Assembly: GCA_028725265.1 (NCBI GenBank)
Contig: JAQYSN010000189.1
Location: forward strand, 1 to 41,098
Direction of reading: 5' to 3'
Length of the DNA stretch: 41,098 nt
From: Spirochaetales bacterium
GTDB taxonomy: Bacteria; Spirochaetota; Spirochaetia; Treponematales; Treponemataceae
Below the pieces are notes generated by a model. The model had not been told where the DNA came from. It did no database searches and saw only the letters and a list, made by a program, of their open reading frames with translations. Below, piece by piece: positions 25,219 to 35,542 of this stretch; positions within the stretch are counted from its first letter, which is position 1; each line of letters opens with the position of its first letter. The translations under genes and the position numbers were made by a program.

Positions 25219-26264
25219 AAACAAACATCCATAAGATAAGAATCAAGACGCTGGGTAAAATTTAGCCCGGCGTTTTTTATTTTGGGCTTAGACTCTGAAT
25301 CAGTTGGGATGTCTTTTTCTAACTGTTTTTGGGGATTTTCACTTTGGTTTTTGAGGATTTTCTTCCTGTTTGCTTTTCCGCTAATTTCGAATTCCGAAAG
25401 TTTTTTAAAATAGATAAATATCAGATTGATGAAATTTCCAATCCGCCCCTTTAAAACAATCCTATTTGGAATAACAAGGCGAGATATTTCAACGGACAAA
25501 ACAAGAATCAAAGCACGCTTCAAACCTAAAAACAACGCATTCTGGGTAAGAGCAAAATTTCCAATTCTATAAAGCACCTTTCCGCTTGGCACAAGAAGAC
25601 TAAAAATAACTATCGACAAAATCAAAATCAAATCGCGCAAGAGTTGAGTAAAAACTGTTTTAGCCGAAATTTTTCTCCTAACAATTTCAGGTTTATCTTC
25701 ACTGCAAGCATCATTTTCACATACAAAAGTAAACGCAAATTCTTTATTATCCATCATTTTTGAAAACCACACGGATTTTTCGTTGAAGATTTCGGTAAAA
25801 ATTCCAAGTACAATCGAGCTTATCAATCCTGAAATAAGAAGAACAGGTGCTATATATCCTGTACTTTCCTTAAAAATCATCGCATAAGAAAGGCCGATTT
25901 GTGCAAGATTGTTTCCAAGACTTCCTGCAAGCGAAATTCCCACAAACGAAATGTTTTTTTTGAAAAGTGATTTTACCAGCAACATAAAAAACAAGGCAAA
26001 AAATGAGCCGCAAAAAGAAAAGATAAAGATGTACGAAAAAAGGGTTCCTGAAATTATTGATTGGACGAGTACTTTTAGCAATACAAGAATGAATGATTGC
26101 CAAGGAGTTAAAATAAAGATGGCAATCATCACACTCATATTTGCAAAACCTATGCGCATGAAGGGCAAAGGTTTTGGCACAGCATATTCAATCATAGAAA
26201 GGAACATGCATAGTGCCGAAAAAAATGCTATTTTACTGAACGCGTTTGAGGGCTGCTGTTGCAT
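25215..26264 (-). CDS. Gx transporter / heptaprenyl diphosphate synthase component I-like membrane protein with extra C-terminal TM domain
   Basis: YAVPKPLPFMRIGFANMSVMIAIFIL, GSLGNNLAQIGLSYAMIF; C-terminal RIGNFALTQNALFLGLKRALILVLSVEISRLVIP resembles an EcfT/CbiQ core. Confidence 0.78.
   Translation of the reverse strand: MQQQPSNAFSKIAFFSALCMFLSMIEYAVPKPLPFMRIGFANMSVMIAIFILTPWQSFILVLLKVLVQSIISGTLFSYIFIFSFCGSFFALFFMLLVKSLFKKNISFVGISLAGSLGNNLAQIGLSYAMIFKESTGYIAPVLLISGLISSIVLGIFTEIFNEKSVWFSKMMDNKEFAFTFVCENDACSEDKPEIVRRKISAKTVFTQLLRDLILILSIVIFSLLVPSGKVLYRIGNFALTQNALFLGLKRALILVLSVEISRLVIPNRIVLKGRIGNFINLIFIYFKKLSEFEISGKANRKKILKNQSENPQKQLEKDIPTDSESKPKIKNAGLNFTQRLDSYLMDVCF
25246..25279 (+). terminator. 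slyD terminator inside the 3' end of the convergent CDS
   Basis: GACGCTGGGTAAAATTTAGCCCGGCGTTTTTT. Confidence 0.75.
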
Positions 26265-26898
26265 CAGGATAGTTTGGTCTCCATTTTAAAGCCTGCTGAT
26301 AGGCAACTTTTGCTCCGGCTTTGTTTCCGCTATTCTCTCGAGAAATTCCGAGACGATACCACCACAATGAAGCACCTGGATAAATCTGCAATGCCCGCGA
26401 GTAAGCAATATCAGCGTGCTCGTATTTATGCTGAAGTCTGTAAATTTCACCTACGAAAAAATAAGCTGTAGAATATCGCTCCTGATTCGGATTTGCCGAG
26501 CCAAGATACTTTTCAAAGCAAGTGAGGGATTCAGTATAATTATTTACGTAAAAAAGAGCTTCGGCCTTTGTTTCAATAATTCGGCTTTCATTAGCATTGA
26601 TTTTCAAAGCCTTATTACACTCTGCAATAGTCTCGTTATAACGTCCCATTCGCAAAAGCGACCAAGTCAAAACGACATAAGACTCAATATTGTTCGGTTT
26701 TTCCTGAAGTTCTTTGGTACAAACATCAACAGCAACCTGATACAAAGCCTTTGCTTCATCCATTTTTCCCTGATTTTCAAGGGTGCGGCCATTTCTATAC
26801 TGAACGAGTGCATCGATTTTTTCCTGTGCAAAAATAGGCGTAACTAAAAAAGAAAAAAACATCAGAATCAAAAGAAAAACTGATTTTGAATTATTCAT
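26233..26898 (-). CDS. Secreted TPR-repeat protein
   Basis: MNNSKSVFLLILMFFSFLVTPIFAQ; TPR units (GRTLENQGKMDEAKALYQVAVDVC, KYEHADIAYSRALQIYPG). GGAG precedes ATG 26898; ORF track starts upstream. Confidence 0.85.
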   Translation of the reverse strand: MNNSKSVFLLILMFFSFLVTPIFAQEKIDALVQYRNGRTLENQGKMDEAKALYQVAVDVCTKELQEKPNNIESYVVLTWSLLRMGRYNETIAECNKALKINANESRIIETKAEALFYVNNYTESLTCFEKYLGSANPNQERYSTAYFFVGEIYRLQHKYEHADIAYSRALQIYPGASLWWYRLGISRENSGNKAGAKVAYQQALKWRPNYPDATAALKRVQ

Positions 26899-26985
26899 AA
26901 ACCTTTCTCCAAAAGATAAATTAGCAACAATAATTATAAACACTAAAGATTGTTTTTTCAATTGCTTTGAATTATACTCTATAAT

Positions 26986-27957
26986 ATGACCAAAAAAACA
27001 GAAACCGACGAAAACAACAAGCCTGCAAAAAAAAATTCATCCAAAAAAAATAAAATCCGACCAAAATCAGGACTTATTTTCTGGCTAGCATTTGCCGTCA
27101 TCATTGTGATTGCTTTTTTAATTGCAAGGGGAAGAATTGCAAGCGTGCTTCGAGAAACTGATTTTATAAATGAAGTCATCGGGACAGAACCAACACGAAT
27201 CACAGATTTAGTTAATTCCCAAGCCGAGCAGGAAGAACTCGCTCAAAAGAAAAAGGCCGAAAAAGCAGCAAAAACGAAAAAGCCAAAGAAAACAGATAAG
27301 GATTCTGTAAAGTCAAGCCAGAGTTCAAACGAGGAAATTCCTCAGGAAATTCAGAGAACAGAAGCTGATCTCGAAGAGCGCGCAGAAATAACTATAAAGG
27401 CAAATAAGCAAGAAAAACTTGAGAAAACAGAAAAGGTTGAGAAAACCGAGAAAGTTGAAAAAACAGAAAAACCAGAGGTTGCCGAAAAAGAAAAAACTGA
27501 ACAGCAGACTCCAAAAGAAGTCGTTCCAGAAACAATGCACATAAATCTATGTTTCGTGCAGATTGATGATAGCGACGGTTCAATTATCAGACGTGAAACA
27601 ATCCGAACGGTTGAAAAAAACAGCTCTCCTCTTACGACCGCTATAAATGCCCTGATTTCTGGACCAACAGCCACAGAGTCGCAAAAAGGCTATATTTCGA
27701 TTATTCCGCCGACGACAAAACTCTTAGGAGCCAGAATAACGAACAAAACTGCAATTTTGAACTTCAATGAGGATTTTACGTACAATTCTTACGGAGTCCA
27801 GGGACAAATCACTCAGTTGATGCAGATTGTATACACAGCTACAAGTTTTTCTACGATAGACAATGTTCAATTTTTGATTGAAGGACAACGAATCGACTAT
27901 CTTGGAGGAGAAGGCGTTTGGATCGGTTCTCCACTTTCTAGATTCTCGTTTAAATAA
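26986..27957 (+). CDS. Membrane-anchored GerMN-domain protein with Lys/Glu-rich linker
   Basis: TM segment LIFWLAFAVIIVIAFLIA; GerMN-like TAINALISGPTATESQKG..IPPTTKLLGARITNKTAILNFNEDF..QIVYTAT. Confidence 0.85.
   Translation: MTKKTETDENNKPAKKNSSKKNKIRPKSGLIFWLAFAVIIVIAFLIARGRIASVLRETDFINEVIGTEPTRITDLVNSQAEQEELAQKKKAEKAAKTKKPKKTDKDSVKSSQSSNEEIPQEIQRTEADLEERAEITIKANKQEKLEKTEKVEKTEKVEKTEKPEVAEKEKTEQQTPKEVVPETMHINLCFVQIDDSDGSIIRRETIRTVEKNSSPLTTAINALISGPTATESQKGYISIIPPTTKLLGARITNKTAILNFNEDFTYNSYGVQGQITQLMQIVYTATSFSTIDNVQFLIEGQRIDYLGGEGVWIGSPLSRFSFK
27421..27474 (+). repeat. Three 18-bp tandem repeats encoding EKTEKV-type hexapeptides
   Basis: GAGAAAACAGAAAAGGTT / GAGAAAACCGAGAAAGTT / GAAAAAACAGAAAAACCA. 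Confidence 0.85.
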
Positions 27958-27998
27958 ATTTTGAAATTTTTAATTGATTTTAAAGATAAAAACTGTTT

Positions 27999-29042
27999 AT
28001 GACGATATTCATATCGGTAAGCGGTTTTATGGAAAAAGAAAAATTTGTAATCCTAGTAGTAAGCAACTCACTTGAAGACAGAAGCTCCATAGTTTTTGAC
28101 TTAGAACACACCGAAAAAATCAAAGTCATTAGCACACAGTCTGATGCAAAAGGAGCTATCAATTTCTGTTGCAATAATACCGTCGATGCAGTTCTAAGCG
28201 CTTACGACCTACCTGAAATGGACGGACTTGAATCAATTAAGTTTTTAACCGGAGACCTTGATATCCCCGTAATCATATTCTCAGATGATGAATCGCTGAA
28301 CTCAAAATCACTTTCTGCCGGAGCGCTCGCTTTCGTAAAAAAATCCTCTTTGAATTTTGCAGAAGAAGTTTTATCTCATCTCAGCAAGATAAGGGAAAAT
28401 TCTTTTTCGCAGGAAGACTCTAGTCCGAATGATTCTGGAGACGAAAATAAAATCGTCCATGAAAATAATTTTCAGATTCTATGTATTGGAGCTTCCACAG
28501 GAGGACCATCTGCTGTTCGCACTATATTAAGCCGCTTGGGGGACAACTTTCCGATTCCGATTTTGTATACGCAACACATTGATTCTCGTCTCGATACCAA
28601 ATTTGTAGAACTATTTAACCATGATTGTCCTAACACCCCGATGGAATTGGCAGAGAATGGAACTGTAGCGCAAAAAGGGCACGTTTATATGGCTCCAGCA
28701 AAAAAACATCTTGTAATTGATTATATCAGCAAAGAGGGAAATCCTGTACTGAAACTGTCTGATGAAGCTCCTGTCAATTTTTTGAAACCATCCATAAACG
28801 TTATGTTCAAAAGTGCTTCAAAATTTTTCAAATCAAAGTGCCTTGGCGTTTTGCTTACAGGAATGGGAAAAGACGGCGCTGAAGGATGCAAAGAAATTAT
28901 CGATAATGAAGGATATACAATAGTCGAGGATAAATCCACGAGTGTAATTTATGGGATGCCAGGTGCCGCAGTAAAATTGAATGCGGCAAAAAGCATAATC
29001 CCGAGGACTCAGATTGCCCAGAAAATTCTGGAGCTAATCTGA
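27999..29042 (+). CDS. cheB: CheB-type methylesterase with degenerate receiver domain
   Basis: Methylesterase CIGASTGGPSAVRTIL, YTQHI, LLTGMGKDGAEG; receiver-like N-terminus ILVVSNS..DAVLSAYDLPEMDGLE..AFVKKSS. Confidence 0.9.
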   Translation: MTIFISVSGFMEKEKFVILVVSNSLEDRSSIVFDLEHTEKIKVISTQSDAKGAINFCCNNTVDAVLSAYDLPEMDGLESIKFLTGDLDIPVIIFSDDESLNSKSLSAGALAFVKKSSLNFAEEVLSHLSKIRENSFSQEDSSPNDSGDENKIVHENNFQILCIGASTGGPSAVRTILSRLGDNFPIPILYTQHIDSRLDTKFVELFNHDCPNTPMELAENGTVAQKGHVYMAPAKKHLVIDYISKEGNPVLKLSDEAPVNFLKPSINVMFKSASKFFKSKCLGVLLTGMGKDGAEGCKEIIDNEGYTIVEDKSTSVIYGMPGAAVKLNAAKSIIPRTQIAQKILELI

Positions 29043-29045
29043 GTT

Positions 29046-30068
29046 TTAATACAAAGTGTCGAAATACTGTTTATTTTCCCAATAGAAGTTGAAATAAGTT
29101 GATATTATTGTCAAAGTATAAGAACCTTCATTTTTTTCAAACACCTTAACAACATATCTGAACGGGTTCGTCTCTGAAGGGCTATAAAGCGGATAGCAAC
29201 AAATCAAGTTGTCGCCTTTTTTGAAACATTTTGATTCAGGCAAATAAACATACGAACCATTAAGGCTCATACGATTTGCACGTGAAAAATATTGATCTAC
29301 AGTGACTCCACGTTTTGAAAATTCACTTTTAGGAATATCCATTTCTAAGTTCCACAATACGGCATTATCCCCCAAAGTTTTTAAATTTGGAACATCCTCG
29401 CTGTCGTTCCAGATGAAATCAGCGAGTTTTTTTGAGGAAAGTTTTTTTGACTTAGGCCGAGATGGAAAATCGACAAAACCAGAAAACTTTTCAAATGACA
29501 TATCGGCATTGTCGTTGATGCTTCCCATCGTTACAGCCTTAAAAATCTTTTCTCCGCTTACAGAATCAATTGATTCGATATTAAAAACAGGAATCTGCTC
29601 ATCATAGGTCACTTGAATCTGTCCACCGAAATAGGGAACATCCTGAGTTTTGGTAAAAACATCAAAAAAAACTTCATCGTTCGAATGAATTCTCATTGAC
29701 GCAAATTCGTAAAGAATCGAATGTATGTAATTAACGATTTCGGTATCATCGTTTGTAATTCCTTCTGGCAACTTTTCACCGGTAAGTTCTAGGTGATTGG
29801 CTTTTTCATCAAGCGAGAAATAAATCGAAAAAGACTTATCCTGAACAAGATTTTTTCCTTCAGCTTTTAAAAGATATCTTACTTGAATCATATCCTCGCC
29901 GTAATACAAAAAGCCGATATAAAGTGGATTTTCAAGCCTATAGTCACGATAGTAAACATACTGCCCACTTTCCGTCTGAAAAGTCTCTTCAACACCTGGA
30001 AGCGCAAACAGAGAAACAGAAAGAAGCGCTAAAAAAAGAATTACAAAAATGCGTCTGAAATTTTTCAT
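29046..30068 (-). CDS. Secreted protein of unknown function
   Basis: Signal peptide FVILFLALLSVSLFALPG; start overlaps the proS stop (ATGA). Confidence 0.75.
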   Translation of the reverse strand: MKNFRRIFVILFLALLSVSLFALPGVEETFQTESGQYVYYRDYRLENPLYIGFLYYGEDMIQVRYLLKAEGKNLVQDKSFSIYFSLDEKANHLELTGEKLPEGITNDDTEIVNYIHSILYEFASMRIHSNDEVFFDVFTKTQDVPYFGGQIQVTYDEQIPVFNIESIDSVSGEKIFKAVTMGSINDNADMSFEKFSGFVDFPSRPKSKKLSSKKLADFIWNDSEDVPNLKTLGDNAVLWNLEMDIPKSEFSKRGVTVDQYFSRANRMSLNGSYVYLPESKCFKKGDNLICCYPLYSPSETNPFRYVVKVFEKNEGSYTLTIISTYFNFYWENKQYFDTLY

Positions 30069-31876
30069 GCGCGAAGTTTCTCCATTTCAGATTTGATAAT
30101 AGATTCCACCTTCTGGACAATTTCTCCTTCAGAAATCAGCTGACTATCAGTTTCTGAACGAACTTTAAGCTCAATGTTAGGAAGATTTTTTTCGCCGACT
30201 ACAAGCCGAAGTGGAATTCCAATCAAATCCATGTCCTTAAATTTAACGCCAGGTCTTTCATTTCTGTCATCAAGCAAGACTTCGATTCCCCGTGATGAAA
30301 GCTCATTATAAAGCTTATCAGCAACTTCTTTCATCTGACCATCATATTTTACTGGCACAATTGCAACCTGGAACGGTGCACAACTCATAGTCCATACAAT
30401 TCCATTATCATCATGATGCTCTTCGATAATAGAAGCAAGAGTTCTATCTACACCTATTCCGTAACATCCCATAACAGGAGTAACAGACTTGCCGTTTTCA
30501 TCCAAGTAGGTAACTTTCATTGATTTTGTATATTTATCACCTAGTTTGAAAATATGTCCAAGTTCGTTACCTTTTTTTGTGTAAAGCTCCGCTCCACATT
30601 CACAACATTTATCTCCAGGTTTTACAGTTCGTACATCGGCATACATGAATGGCGTATAATCACGTTTTGGCTCTACATGTTTGATGTGATATCCTTCTTT
30701 TCCGCTACCTGCAATACAGTCGTGCATTTCCTGTGTAGACAAATCCGCAATTACAGGGATTTTGATTCCTACAGGTCCTACGAACCCATGTGGTGCACCG
30801 CTCAAACGCAAAACATCGTCAGCTTCGGCAAGTTCAGCTCCGCTTGCTTTAAGTAAAGCGGCAAGTTTTACTTCATTCACATCCAAATCGCCACGAATCA
30901 CGACGCAGAAGAAAGTTTCTGGTATATATTTTATTCCGCCCTCGGTTACTGTTTTTGCATCCTTGTAAGCTTCTGTTTTTGATAAATCAATTGCACAGTT
31001 ATAAACCTTGTAAATCAAAGCTTTGAGGAATGTAGTTGATTTTGCATTGAAAAATTTTTCCATATCCTCGATTGAGAAAACATTAGGCGTTGCAACCTGC
31101 TCTATCGGCAAATCAGTCTTAACCTGAGGTTTTCCATTGCTATCAAGCGGGATTTCCGTTGCACAAGCCGCTTTTTCTACGTTTGCAGCATATCCGCATT
31201 TAGGACAAAGAATTAATGTGTCATCGCCAACTTCGCTTTCGACCATAAACTCTTCACTTCCCGAACCACCCATAGCCCCAGTATCAGCTTTTACCGATAT
31301 CGTAGACAGGCCCATTCGTTTAAAGATTTTTCGATATGCCACTGCACATTTTTCGTAGCTTTGGTTCAATGACTCTTGATTTGCATCGAAAGAATAAGCA
31401 TCCATCATGATAAATTCACGGCCGCGCATAACTCCGTATCGAGGACGAATTTCATCACGGTACTTCGTATTAATCTGATACAGAATTACAGGATATTGTT
31501 TGTAACTGGTCAAAGTATCCCGAACAAGGGCCGTAAAAGCTTCTTCTGCTGTAGGAGAGACAACCATGTCCTGACCGCCCCTATTCTGAGGCTTGAGCAT
31601 TTCATCTCCCATTTTATCCCAGCGTCCGCTTTCCTTCCAAAGCTCACCAGGCTGAATTACAGTTGGCTTCATTTCCAAGAGACCTGCTGCATTCAATTCT
31701 TCTCGTATGATATTTTCAACTTTGCGCAAAGAACGCAAACCAATTGGCATGTAAGAATAAAGTCCATTTCCAAGTTTTTTAATCATACCACTTCTAAGCA
31801 TAAGCTGGTGGCTTGCAATTACTGCGTCATTTGGAACTTCGCGCAGTGTATTCATCATTAATTGAGAGGTTTTCAT
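30065..31876 (-). CDS. proS: Prolyl-tRNA synthetase (bacterial type with editing insertion)
   Basis: MKTSQLMMNTLREVPNDAVIASHQLMLRSGMIKKLGNGLYSYMPIGLR, RDEIRPRYGVMRGREFIMMDAYSF, GCYGIGVDR. Start moved from 31990 to 31876. Confidence 0.95.
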   Translation of the reverse strand: MKTSQLMMNTLREVPNDAVIASHQLMLRSGMIKKLGNGLYSYMPIGLRSLRKVENIIREELNAAGLLEMKPTVIQPGELWKESGRWDKMGDEMLKPQNRGGQDMVVSPTAEEAFTALVRDTLTSYKQYPVILYQINTKYRDEIRPRYGVMRGREFIMMDAYSFDANQESLNQSYEKCAVAYRKIFKRMGLSTISVKADTGAMGGSGSEEFMVESEVGDDTLILCPKCGYAANVEKAACATEIPLDSNGKPQVKTDLPIEQVATPNVFSIEDMEKFFNAKSTTFLKALIYKVYNCAIDLSKTEAYKDAKTVTEGGIKYIPETFFCVVIRGDLDVNEVKLAALLKASGAELAEADDVLRLSGAPHGFVGPVGIKIPVIADLSTQEMHDCIAGSGKEGYHIKHVEPKRDYTPFMYADVRTVKPGDKCCECGAELYTKKGNELGHIFKLGDKYTKSMKVTYLDENGKSVTPVMGCYGIGVDRTLASIIEEHHDDNGIVWTMSCAPFQVAIVPVKYDGQMKEVADKLYNELSSRGIEVLLDDRNERPGVKFKDMDLIGIPLRLVVGEKNLPNIELKVRSETDSQLISEGEIVQKVESIIKSEMEKLRA

Positions 31877-31970
31877 AGTTTTAATTTTATCAGAAAACAA
31901 ATATTTGGTGTAGTGGGCGCGAAGATTCTGTAATCGAATACGGGACAACACAAGCCCGCAATTGATGCGC

Positions 31971-32003
31971 AAAAAAAAACCGCCTCCCAAAATGAAGGCG
32001 GTC
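31971..32003 (-). terminator. Rho-independent terminator of the small lipoprotein gene
   Basis: Minus strand: ACCGCCTTCATTTTGGGAGGCGGTTTTTTTTTGCGC. Confidence 0.85.
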
Positions 32004-32075
32004 TGTATCTAGATATAGCAACCTCAAAAAATTCTACAATTTGCTAATTTTTAGGTTGCAGATAAGTTTTGAAAA

Positions 32076-32447
32076 TTAATTCACAGCTGGATACAATGTC
32101 TTTAACGTCTCTCCTTCGCTGTTTTTAATTTCAAGGTAATATGTTTTATCAGTAGAAACTGTCTTTACTACAGTATATTCTGTTGTTGTATCATCTTCTG
32201 TGATGAACAATTTGTCACCTGAAACTGAGTATTCACATGTTACAGGTGTAGAAGTAGTACTACCTATAGATGTTTCTACTTTTGTTGTTTTTGTAAGAAC
32301 TCTATCTGGTCCAAATACCCAAGTAATAGTAAAATTACCTGCTCTTTCTTCCCAAGTTGTTCCTACAAGTGTAGATGCAGCAAATCCACAACCAACCAAT
32401 GCAACCAATGCTGCCAAAATAACCAATACGCTCAATCCTTTTTTCAT
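32076..32447 (-). CDS. Small lipoprotein, unknown function
   Basis: AAGGAG upstream; MKKGLSVLVILAALVALVGCGFA lipobox; beta-rich body. Confidence 0.82.
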   Translation of the reverse strand: MKKGLSVLVILAALVALVGCGFAASTLVGTTWEERAGNFTITWVFGPDRVLTKTTKVETSIGSTTSTPVTCEYSVSGDKLFITEDDTTTEYTVVKTVSTDKTYYLEIKNSEGETLKTLYPAVN

Positions 32448-32539
32448 AATAAAAACTCCTTAATATTTTTCTTAAACTAAATTATATTCATATACACATA
32501 ATTTGTCAAATTTTACAAACTAGTATAAAATTATTTATA

Positions 32540-33277
32540 ATGAAATTCCGATTTACATTTCTATTTTTAGTTTTCTCGACTTTTTGTTTTATACCGCTTT
32601 TTGCAGAAGAAAATAAATCGCCAAATCTTACATACGCACTTTATCCAAGCATGGGCACAAATATCCAATACAACGCAGCCCCCCTTCCTTCAGCTCCTAG
32701 TCCTGTGCTTTTTTCATTCGGACTCGGCTTTGATTTGGGCTTTTATGAAACATTTGCGTTTCGGCCTGACATGCAATTTTCAGGAACATATTATCTTTTG
32801 CAGGATGATTCGGCTCTTCCTTCATCACCGGAAAATAGAACAGCCTATGTCACTTCAATCCTCCTCGATATGCCAGTCTGCTATATCATCCCGATTAAAA
32901 AAACTCAGTTTTATTTTGGAGCAGGACTCGCACTATATATAAGAGCGGCGTTTCTTGCCTCCAAGGTACCATCGAGCGAGAAAGAAAGCGTAACGACTAT
33001 CAACCAATACTTTTGGTCAAAAGCTAGATTTTTGTATCCTTCACTGCAATTGGGCTGGGATTTTTTGACTTCTAAAGATTCGTCTTTCGGATTCAATGCT
33101 AAAATCCTTTTTCCTTTGGGAAATGCCGGCAATTCAGAAGCCTATTCCTGGTTTCAAGACGGAATCATCAGTTTAAGCGTAAGATTCAAATTTGATATTA
33201 CATCTCAGGATTCTCATCAATATGAATCAAAGGCCAATTCAGAAGAAAATCATCAAGCGAAAGAAATTCAAAACTGA
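32540..33277 (+). CDS. Predicted outer-membrane beta-barrel protein
   Basis: Signal peptide LFLVFSTFCFIPLFAEE; amphipathic aromatic strands. Confidence 0.75.
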   Translation: MKFRFTFLFLVFSTFCFIPLFAEENKSPNLTYALYPSMGTNIQYNAAPLPSAPSPVLFSFGLGFDLGFYETFAFRPDMQFSGTYYLLQDDSALPSSPENRTAYVTSILLDMPVCYIIPIKKTQFYFGAGLALYIRAAFLASKVPSSEKESVTTINQYFWSKARFLYPSLQLGWDFLTSKDSSFGFNAKILFPLGNAGNSEAYSWFQDGIISLSVRFKFDITSQDSHQYESKANSEENHQAKEIQN

Positions 33278-33635
33278 TTTCCTGCTCGAAAAATTCAAAG
33301 TTACTGATTACATCCACCAATTCTCTAAAAACAGTTTCTCCATCGGTACATCCGCGTTCCGCAACCTCAATCGAAATTTCCTGCAACTCACAATCCAAAA
33401 CAAACCCTGACAAATCATTTTCAAGAACATAATCATTAAGATATTCGTAGATATAATTTTTTAGTTGAAAAGCGCTGATTTCGTTTGAATTTTCATGAAG
33501 GGAAACGCATCCATAAAAAATTAAACAGAGAAAAGTAACAAAAAAAGAGGCCATCCAAAACCTTTGAAAAACAAATTTGTTTCGGACGGCGCTCTTTCCA
33601 AATAAAAACGATTTCATATTCATATTTCGCTCCAA
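33198..33635 (-). CDS. Small lipoprotein-like protein, 3' end overlapping the convergent OMP gene
   Basis: VTFLCLIFYGCVSL lipobox-like; GGAG upstream. Confidence 0.55.
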   Translation of the reverse strand: MERNMNMKSFLFGKSAVRNKFVFQRFWMASFFVTFLCLIFYGCVSLHENSNEISAFQLKNYIYEYLNDYVLENDLSGFVLDCELQEISIEVAERGCTDGETVFRELVDVISNFEFFEQEISFEFLSLDDFLLNWPLIHIDENPEM

Positions 33636-33690
33636 TTTTTATTGTCATAATAATTATTGTCGCAAAAATGAATTTTACGTTAAAAATCTA

Positions 33691-35451
33691 TTAAATTCCG
33701 TTGTAATGTGTCGCAGTTTTTTCAAGAACGTAAGCTTTGAAATCTTCAAGTTTCATCGTCTGCTGAGGAATACCACTAGACTGTCTGAATCGAATTGTAA
33801 CGGTTCCTTCTTCCTGCTCTTTTGCACCCACAACCAAAATGTACGGAGTTTTATGTTCACTTGTAATCATTTTGATTTTTGATTTCATATTGTCTTCATC
33901 GGTATATGCATTTACTCGAATTCCTGCATCAAAAAGGGTTTCTGCAACTTTTTCTGCATAATCATTGAAGTCTAAACCAACTGGAACTACTGCAACCTGC
34001 TCGAAATGAAGCCAAGCAGGAAGTGCACCAGCATAATTTTCTATCAAAATACCCATAAATCTTTCAAGGGAACCTAAAACAGCACGGTGAAGCATTACTG
34101 GATGATGTTTCTGGTTATCATTTCCGATATAAAGTGCATCAAGTCGTTCTGCAGAAGGAAGCTGATAGTCAAGCTGAATTGTTCCGCACTGCCACTGTCT
34201 TCCTAATGCATCAATCAAAGTAAATTCAAGTTTTGGTCCATAGAAAGCACCCTCTCCTTCCTGAATTTCATAATCCATTCCGGCAGACTTACATGCCTTT
34301 CCCAACGATTCTTCTGCTCTCTGCCAAGTTGCTTCATCACCAACGTGATCCTCTGGCATTGTAGACAGTTTTACGAGAAGGTTCTGGTCGAAACCAAAGT
34401 CCTTGTAAACATCAAGCAAAAGACGACAGAATTTTGCAACTTCACTTTCAATCTGTTCTTCCGTACAAATGATATGAGCATCATCCTGAACAAAGCCACG
34501 CACACGCATGATTCCATGCAAAGTTCCGCTAGGCTCATTACGAACACAATGGCCAAATTCAGCAAGTCGCAAAGGCAGGTCTTTATAAGAGCGAGTTCTA
34601 CTCTTGAAAATTTCAAGGGCTCCCGGACAGTTCATTGGTTTTACAGCAAAATCCCGGTTTTCACTCTGGGTCGTAAACATGTTTTTCTGATAATGTCCCC
34701 AGTGACCGCTTCGTTCCCAAAGAGATTTTGGCATGATTGCAGGAGTGTTGACTTCAAGATAGCCATCCTTAACAATCTTTTCTCGGATATAATCCTGCAA
34801 AGTAATGTACATATTCCATCCGTTTGGATGCCAGAAAATCTGACCTGGATCTTCAGGATCAAGATGGAACAAATCAAGTTGAACTCCAAGTTTTCGATGG
34901 TCCCTTTTCTCTGCTTCGGCAAGCATCGCAAGGTAATCTTTCAAATCATTTGGTTTTTCAAAACAAACAGCATAAATTCGAGTAAGCATAGGTCTATTTG
35001 AGTCCCCTCGCCAATATGCACCAGCCATTTTCATGAGCTTAAATGCCTGAGCATTGATTTCTTTTGTCGAAGCAACATGAGGTCCTCGGCACAAATCAGT
35101 AAATCCATCCTGTGTGTATGTAGAAATTACTGCATCAGCTGGCAAATCGTTGATAAGTTCAACTTTGTATGGTTCATCTGCAAAAAGCTTTAAGGCTTCA
35201 TCTTTTGAAACTTCTTTTCGAACAAATTCTGCATTTGAAGCAAGAATTTTTCTCATTTCTTTTTCGATTGCTGCAAAATCATCTTCAGTCGGCTTGTGAT
35301 CTGTCGGAAAATCGAAATCGTAATAAAACCCATTGTCGATTGCCGGACCAATTGCTATTTTAGTTCCTGGGAAAAGTCTAAGTACGGCCTCTGCCATTAC
35401 ATGCGCACAACTATGGCGTATTAGAGATAACTTTTCATTTGATTGATTCAT
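33691..35451 (-). CDS. thrS: Threonyl-tRNA synthetase, lacking N-terminal TGS domain
   Basis: [35 protein letters not shown] at the N-terminus; [24 protein letters not shown]. Confidence 0.95.
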   Translation of the reverse strand: MNQSNEKLSLIRHSCAHVMAEAVLRLFPGTKIAIGPAIDNGFYYDFDFPTDHKPTEDDFAAIEKEMRKILASNAEFVRKEVSKDEALKLFADEPYKVELINDLPADAVISTYTQDGFTDLCRGPHVASTKEINAQAFKLMKMAGAYWRGDSNRPMLTRIYAVCFEKPNDLKDYLAMLAEAEKRDHRKLGVQLDLFHLDPEDPGQIFWHPNGWNMYITLQDYIREKIVKDGYLEVNTPAIMPKSLWERSGHWGHYQKNMFTTQSENRDFAVKPMNCPGALEIFKSRTRSYKDLPLRLAEFGHCVRNEPSGTLHGIMRVRGFVQDDAHIICTEEQIESEVAKFCRLLLDVYKDFGFDQNLLVKLSTMPEDHVGDEATWQRAEESLGKACKSAGMDYEIQEGEGAFYGPKLEFTLIDALGRQWQCGTIQLDYQLPSAERLDALYIGNDNQKHHPVMLHRAVLGSLERFMGILIENYAGALPAWLHFEQVAVVPVGLDFNDYAEKVAETLFDAGIRVNAYTDEDNMKSKIKMITSEHKTPYILVVGAKEQEEGTVTIRFRQSSGIPQQTMKLEDFKAYVLEKTATHYNGI

Positions 35452-35542
35452 TTTTTGCCTCGAATTTTAGCTTTTTATTCTTATTTAAGTCAGTATATCG
35501 AAAATCCTTGTAGATTTCAACTTTTCAACCGATAATAATATT

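Noticed and set aside
27421-27474. CRISPR-like short repeats
   Set aside because: Contiguous 18-bp coding repeats without spacers.
34345-35001. 218-aa ORF antisense to thrS
   Set aside because: Opposite strand of a strongly conserved synthetase; no domain seen.
35529-35535. CCGATAA as a second sigma28 promoter
   Set aside because: The TTGTAG-N17-GATAAT sigma70-like reading fits as well, and no good sigma28 -35 was seen.
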